Below, in pieces: positions 59,897 to 64,000 of a DNA stretch of 64,000 nt. The notes below the pieces were generated by a model. It was not told where the DNA came from. It worked only from the letters and a program-made list of their open reading frames with translations, and did not search any database. Made by a program: the position numbers and the translations under genes. The stretch comes from JAISGQ01 sp045604965. GTDB lineage: Bacteria > Bacillota > Clostridia > Oscillospirales > Acutalibacteraceae. The stretch is taken from contig JAZUPB010000053.1 of the NCBI GenBank assembly GCA_045604965.1, positions 171,600-235,599 on the forward strand, read 5' to 3'. The stretch's first letter is position 1; every line of letters starts with the position of its first letter.

Positions 59897-60907
59897 TTAA
59901 TTCTTCGGCTCCTCAAAACCGCCCGTATATATATTGTCTCTCCAAATAACGTCTTTTCCGCTGCCTTTGTAAAGCGCTGCATTGGGGCAGGTCTTTCTAA
60001 ACATACAATTCGAAACAATAAGTTCGCCGCTTCTGTGATCGATAGCGGTAATTCCGTCAAGATTATATCCGTAATTATTGAAATAGCTGCAGCCGATCAA
60101 TCTCGCAGGCTCGGTTACAAGATAGCCTGTTTTTCCGGTATCTGCATAGCAGTCTGTAAGAATGATATCATAGGAGCTGAGCACAAAATTCACTGAGTCC
60201 ACGAGCATCTCCGGCGGCTCTCCTTCATTTTTCGGCGGAATGGGACCTCCCCATACGTGACAGCGTGTAAGTCTGTTTGAGCCTCCGTCGAGCATTTCAA
60301 ATCCCTTTGTATAATCAACTACTACACAGTCGATAAAATGGCTGTCTCCGCCGGTGGAGCATACTCCTGAATTTCCCGAAAGCCCTGGCATCGTACATTT
60401 GAAATAAAGATTCTGCGCTACAAGCTCAAATGTCCATTTACTGTCATTATCCTGAATACGCAAACCATATTTTTTGCCGTTTCTGAACGACATATCACGC
60501 ATTGTAAAGTGCTTGAAGCTGTTTAGGCACATACAGCTCGCAATTCCTGCTCCGTCAATATATCCGCCTGTGACAAACAGATTCCAGTCCTCATCGTCGT
60601 ATCCGTAATGAGGGGTAAGACACCAGTTTGTTTCGTCAAGCCCGGGGTAGGATTCTGCCGCATCGTATTTGAGAACATAATCCATTTCTTTTACTGCCTT
60701 GAGAACAGCAGATTTGTGCATAAGTATGGAACAGCAGTTCCTGATTTCCAGCATCTCTGCTATCTTATAAATCCCCTTTGGTATGTATAATACCCCTTTT
60801 TCACATTCTTTTACCGCACGCATTATGCGCTTTTCATCGGAAGTCTCTCCTTCTAGCCGCGGAAAATCGCTCAGGCAAATATCGTAAATACAGTTGTTCA
60901 TATTCAT
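59897..60907 (-). CDS. Right-handed beta-helix (pectate lyase 3-like) protein
   Basis: The 336-aa protein has the repeating short-strand pattern of pectate-lyase-3/beta-helix proteins. It starts with DEKRIMRAVKECEKGVLYIPKGIYKI, normally the cap of glycan-cleaving enzymes or phage tailspikes. There is no signal peptide, so it should be cytoplasmic, which is unusual for such enzymes. The catalytic residues are not identifiable. The start overlaps the HAD gene's stop by 4 bp. Confidence 0.75.
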   Translation of the reverse strand: MNMNNCIYDICLSDFPRLEGETSDEKRIMRAVKECEKGVLYIPKGIYKIAEMLEIRNCCSILMHKSAVLKAVKEMDYVLKYDAAESYPGLDETNWCLTPHYGYDDEDWNLFVTGGYIDGAGIASCMCLNSFKHFTMRDMSFRNGKKYGLRIQDNDSKWTFELVAQNLYFKCTMPGLSGNSGVCSTGGDSHFIDCVVVDYTKGFEMLDGGSNRLTRCHVWGGPIPPKNEGEPPEMLVDSVNFVLSSYDIILTDCYADTGKTGYLVTEPARLIGCSYFNNYGYNLDGITAIDHRSGELIVSNCMFRKTCPNAALYKGSGKDVIWRDNIYTGGFEEPKN

Positions 60908-61629
60908 TTTCCTTCATCTGATATTATTTTACTCAGTTCCTTCCAGTCTCTGACCGTCAGCACATCGTCATTTTCGGCGCAGGGCACTCTTTGCGCCCCT
61001 ATGTACCACACAGGAAATAATCCTGCATTTCTCGCTCCTTCTACATCGCAGAGATAATTATCTCCCACATACCACACATTTTCAGAACTCAGTTCTGCTT
61101 TTTCAAGGGCAAGCTCAAAAATACGTCTGCTTGGCTTGCGGAACAGATACTCACTGGTGGCGATTATAAATTCAAAGTCATTTTCAATCAGCCTGTTTAT
61201 CCGCTCGCTTACTACTTCTGCGTCATAAGGAATGTTGCTTATAACTCCGGTTCTTATTTTCTGCTCTCTCAGAAAGCAAAGAAATTCCTGTATCCCTTCT
61301 GTAGGGTCTCCCGGTGCTGCGGCGTCCCAGAATACTCTGTCGATTTCCTTGCCTGCTATGGACAGTTCTATTCCCTGTGACTGATAAAGATATGAAGTAA
61401 ACATATAGTTCGGCACTTCTGTTTTCAGCTTATTAACTCCGTGAGATCCGTACCTTCCCAGTTCATCGTTGATTTTATCGGCTACAGCCTGTATTTCCTC
61501 CGCTGTTCGGTTGTATTTGTTTTTTACCGCATATTTGAGAACTGCCTGTGTTCCTTTTACACCGTCAAAGCTGCGCTCGTTCACCAGCGTCTGACCATAA
61601 TCGAAAAGTATCATTTCAGGCCGCTTCAT
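60904..61629 (-). CDS. HAD-family hydrolase
   Basis: The 241-aa protein has the haloacid dehalogenase order: motif I FDYGQTLV, motif II GVISNIPYD, a Lys in KPSRRIFELAL and motif IV YVGDNYLCDVEGARNAG. In motif I the second Asp of DxDxT is Gly (DYGQT), so acid/base catalysis may be altered. A helical cap lies at about 25-110. The ATG at 61629 fits GAGGTG 4-6 bp upstream. It is coupled to the beta-helix gene and lies 8 bp after a GNAT acetyltransferase. Confidence 0.82.
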   Translation of the reverse strand: MKRPEMILFDYGQTLVNERSFDGVKGTQAVLKYAVKNKYNRTAEEIQAVADKINDELGRYGSHGVNKLKTEVPNYMFTSYLYQSQGIELSIAGKEIDRVFWDAAAPGDPTEGIQEFLCFLREQKIRTGVISNIPYDAEVVSERINRLIENDFEFIIATSEYLFRKPSRRIFELALEKAELSSENVWYVGDNYLCDVEGARNAGLFPVWYIGAQRVPCAENDDVLTVRDWKELSKIISDEGK

Positions 61630-61637
61630 TTTGCACC

Positions 61638-62114
61638 TCATTTCAGTCTGCATATCATAATGAATTCTTCGTCATTTTCGTCTGCAATCTCAAAGCCGAC
61701 CGCCTTGTACATTCTGACTGCATAATTTGCTTTCTGCACCGCAAGGGACGCCTGGCGGTATCCTCTTTCTCTGAGAACTGCAAGCATATGCTTCATCAGT
61801 TCTGTTCCTATTCCTTTATTTCTGTACTCCTTATAGAGCGAAATCGCAAAGGACGGTGTTTCGCCATCTACGTGACCGTAATCATCCATAATACGCACCC
61901 ACACCGCACCGACAACTTTCCCCTCGACCTCTGCTGCGAGGCAGATATCGTCCTTATATTTTCCGAAATCCTTTATATACACCTGCAGATCGGGGCTTTG
62001 TATTATGTCTCTGTCAGGGGGAGTCACTCCTTCGGGGATAAAGATCGCCTCGTAAATAAAATCTTCCAGCAGATCGTATTCTCCCTCTTTCAGTTCCCTT
62101 ATAATATAATTCAT
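61638..62114 (-). CDS. GNAT-family N-acetyltransferase
   Basis: The 158-aa protein has the GNAT fold: acetyl-CoA binding motif A in YKEYRNKGIGTELMKHML (the R/Q-x-x-G-x-G/A loop) and ASLAVQKANYAVRMYKAVGF near the end. The acceptor substrate is unknown. GGAGG lies 4 bp before the ATG. It is the first gene of the GNAT-HAD-beta-helix-ATPase run, which starts right beside the recombinase. Confidence 0.87.
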   Translation of the reverse strand: MNYIIRELKEGEYDLLEDFIYEAIFIPEGVTPPDRDIIQSPDLQVYIKDFGKYKDDICLAAEVEGKVVGAVWVRIMDDYGHVDGETPSFAISLYKEYRNKGIGTELMKHMLAVLRERGYRQASLAVQKANYAVRMYKAVGFEIADENDEEFIMICRLK

Positions 62115-62167
62115 TGTTCCTCCATTTTGTCGTGCTGTGCTTTTGATTTCCGATTCATCTAAGTATT

Positions 62168-63838
62168 TTACCTACTCAGCAGAACAACGGATTCAACAGT
62201 CGCTTCAGAGTCCCAACCAATTTCCGATATCTCCTGCCCATCAAAGAATACGGGAAAACGGAATATGATGCGTTTTAGAAATCTGCCGTCTGGAAGCTCG
62301 TTCTCATACAGTTCCACCCGCTCAATAAAGCTGTTAAGGAATTTCTTTTTCTCCGCATCGGTAAACTTATCATATAGTTTATCAAAATATAGCAGAAATT
62401 GGTAGACCTGTTTTTCGGAAATTTTCTGCTGCTGAATATTTGACAGTCTGGTTTCTGTCTCATCAATTCTATCCTCAACAGCTGCAATCTCGTCGTACAA
62501 CTTATACAGCCTATCCTGCATATCCATATACTTACGGTCATAATGTCTGTCAGACACATCCAAAGAATCCATTTGCTGTCCCAGTTTGTTTTTCGCTCCG
62601 TTGAGCTGGCGCAGCTTTTTGCGCAAGGTTTCTATCTCCTGCTCCAGCTCGCTTGTATCTATTCTTGCTCCTATTTTTTCACGGATTGCATTTTCAAACT
62701 TCGGGTTCTGCACCAGCTTCAGTATAACCTCTTCGACCGCAGCATTGACCTTTTCCTGTCCCCATTGCTTTTTGTAAGTGCATCTATGTCCGTCAACCTC
62801 AAGGCGATGTTTGCAGGCATAGTAATAGTAATCCTTATACAGACTGCCGTCCTTTTTTCGCTTGCGATTCACATTGCCGTATAATGACGCTCCGCAAATC
62901 GGGCATTTGAGCAATCCCGATAAAAGATGTTCCCGCTCCGGATGGTATATTTTTTCCGTTTTGCCTCCGGTCGCCTCTCGCTTTTTTCTTGCAAGTTCCC
63001 ATACTTCTTCGGATATTATCTCCTCATGAATACCGTCGTAAATAGGATACGACTCCTGTTTGACTATACGGTATTCATTTCTTTTGCCGGATATTTTCTC
63101 GTTTTTTCTTCGACCGTATGCGATTTTTCCGCAATAAACAGGATTATCCAAAACCATACGCACAAAGTGGGCAGAGAACATATCCAGTGTATTATTCTGC
63201 CGCCGCTTTTTAATATAGCCGTGGTTATTTAGAAAATGAGCAATTGAAGCTGCACCCATTGTTGTGTTGACAAATTTGTCAAAGATGAGGCGGATAACTT
63301 CCGCCTCATCTTCAGCGATAAGCAGTTCACCATTTTCGAGCTTATAGCCATACGGAGCAAAGCCGCCATTCCATTTTCCTTCCCGAGCCTTCTGGCGGCG
63401 GCCTTCCATCGTCTGAACAAGTATATTTTCACGCTCAATTTCTGCAACTGCCGACAATACAGAAATCATCAGCTTACCGCTGTCCTTTGAACTGTCGATA
63501 CCGTCTTCAACGCAGATTAGATTTACACCATAGTCCTGCATTTCTTGTAGTGACCACAATACATCGGCTGCATTTCTTCCGAATCTTGACAGTTTGAAAA
63601 CAAGTACATAATCGACCTTGTCTTTGCTGGATTCTATATCACTGAGCATCTGTCGAAACCCCGGACGACCATCAGTATTTTTACCGGATTTGCCAGCATC
63701 AGAGTATTCTCCGGCAACAACCATCTCCTGAAACTCTGCATATCTGCGGAGCTTTTCTTTTTGCGCGTCAAGGCTGAATCCGTCAACCTGCATAGCAGTA
63801 GATACTCTCGTGTAAATATAACATCTTTTAGCGCTCAT
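62168..63838 (-). CDS. Large serine recombinase (integrase)
   Basis: The 556-aa protein has an N-terminal resolvase domain with the catalytic Ser13 in YTRVST, then VFKLSRFGRNAADV and a recombinase domain. A zinc-ribbon domain (CPICGASLYG ... YYYACKHRLEVDGHRC, about 305-350) and a coiled coil (about 385-480) follow. This order is that of phage and conjugative-element integrases of Clostridia. The ATG after GGAGGAAAAC is chosen. It is likely at one end of an integrated element that continues past base 64000. Confidence 0.93.
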   Translation of the reverse strand: MSAKRCYIYTRVSTAMQVDGFSLDAQKEKLRRYAEFQEMVVAGEYSDAGKSGKNTDGRPGFRQMLSDIESSKDKVDYVLVFKLSRFGRNAADVLWSLQEMQDYGVNLICVEDGIDSSKDSGKLMISVLSAVAEIERENILVQTMEGRRQKAREGKWNGGFAPYGYKLENGELLIAEDEAEVIRLIFDKFVNTTMGAASIAHFLNNHGYIKKRRQNNTLDMFSAHFVRMVLDNPVYCGKIAYGRRKNEKISGKRNEYRIVKQESYPIYDGIHEEIISEEVWELARKKREATGGKTEKIYHPEREHLLSGLLKCPICGASLYGNVNRKRKKDGSLYKDYYYYACKHRLEVDGHRCTYKKQWGQEKVNAAVEEVILKLVQNPKFENAIREKIGARIDTSELEQEIETLRKKLRQLNGAKNKLGQQMDSLDVSDRHYDRKYMDMQDRLYKLYDEIAAVEDRIDETETRLSNIQQQKISEKQVYQFLLYFDKLYDKFTDAEKKKFLNSFIERVELYENELPDGRFLKRIIFRFPVFFDGQEISEIGWDSEATVESVVLLSR

Positions 63839-63884
63839 GTTTTCCTCCAGATAGTTCCACATATGTTATATTTTCGTCCCAACT

Positions 63885-63913
63885 ATTGTAACACTATAAC
63901 GGAAAAATATCAA
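63885..63913 (-). promoter_or_regulatory. Promoter of the serine recombinase gene
   Basis: Minus strand: TTGATA, 17-bp spacer, TACAAT. The 87 bp beyond it to the end of the window show no gene; an attachment site may lie here but I cannot mark it. Confidence 0.7.
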
Positions 63914-64000
63914 CTACAGACATCGTTTGTGTCTTTTGCTTCGTTAGCAGCGACAATACTTTGATCGGCTCCACCGATGCGTTCTTCATACACGATTATC

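Noticed and set aside
1..64000. tRNA or rRNA genes
   Set aside because: I saw no GGTTCGA-type T-arm with a matching acceptor stem and no rRNA-like sequence; a covariance scan would be decisive.

Overview
The window looks like chromosome of a low-GC Gram-positive anaerobe of the class Clostridia, most likely a gut member of the Oscillospiraceae/Ruminococcaceae. The pointers are strong AGGAGG ribosome binding sites, TTGACA-17-TATAAT promoters, a T-box leader on thrS, the ylxM-ffh-rpsP-khpA-rimM-trmD order, a shikimate dehydrogenase-shikimate kinase fusion, and surface proteins with Thr-rich tails. The genus is inference. No rRNA, tRNA or CRISPR array was found.

Layout. 1-3.7 kb (minus): a hexosamine catabolic operon (NahK-like kinase, ROK kinase, nagA). 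3.8-6.1 kb (minus): an orphan membrane protein with Met/Gly-rich and Asp/Glu/Tyr-rich tails. 6.9-13.3 kb (minus): rlmB followed by three unusual genes, namely a charged coiled protein, a disordered protein with eight RFxRR-type motifs, and a polytopic protein with the P-type ATPase layout that lacks every catalytic motif I can place. 13.4-16.4 kb (minus): ACT protein, homoserine dehydrogenase and aspartate kinase. 16.6-17.7 kb (minus): a radical SAM gene behind a structured leader. 18-20.8 kb (plus): a NUDIX hydrolase, a solute-binding lipoprotein and a LacI regulator. 21.6-23.7 kb (minus): thrS with its T-box. 23.8-27.9 kb (plus): aroA-pheA-aroEK-aroQ. 28-33.7 kb (plus): a tethered barnase-type RNase with its barstar, then proB, proA and a large acidic single-pass protein.

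33.7-35.0 kb holds two apparently non-coding structured transcripts and a DUF1292 gene. 35-39.9 kb (minus) has an acyl-ACP thioesterase, two small membrane proteins, and rpsO-pnp with a long hairpin between them. 39.9-50.1 kb (plus) is an envelope region: three L,D-transpeptidases, peptidase T, an acyltransferase with an ACP, two more small membrane proteins and a tandem pair of ATP-grasp ligases. 50.2-54.3 kb (plus) is the SRP/ribosome maturation cluster, followed by HPr. 55-62.1 kb (minus) is accessory: DUF4253, a frameshifted acyltransferase, an M18 aminopeptidase, an AAA ATPase, a beta-helix protein, a HAD hydrolase and a GNAT acetyltransferase. The window ends with a large serine recombinase (62.2-63.8 kb), probably one edge of an integrated element.

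The candidates most worth following for novelty are the pseudo-P-type ATPase operon, the surface-anchored barnase with barstar, and the three unassigned structured RNAs near 17.5, 33.9 and 34.7 kb.
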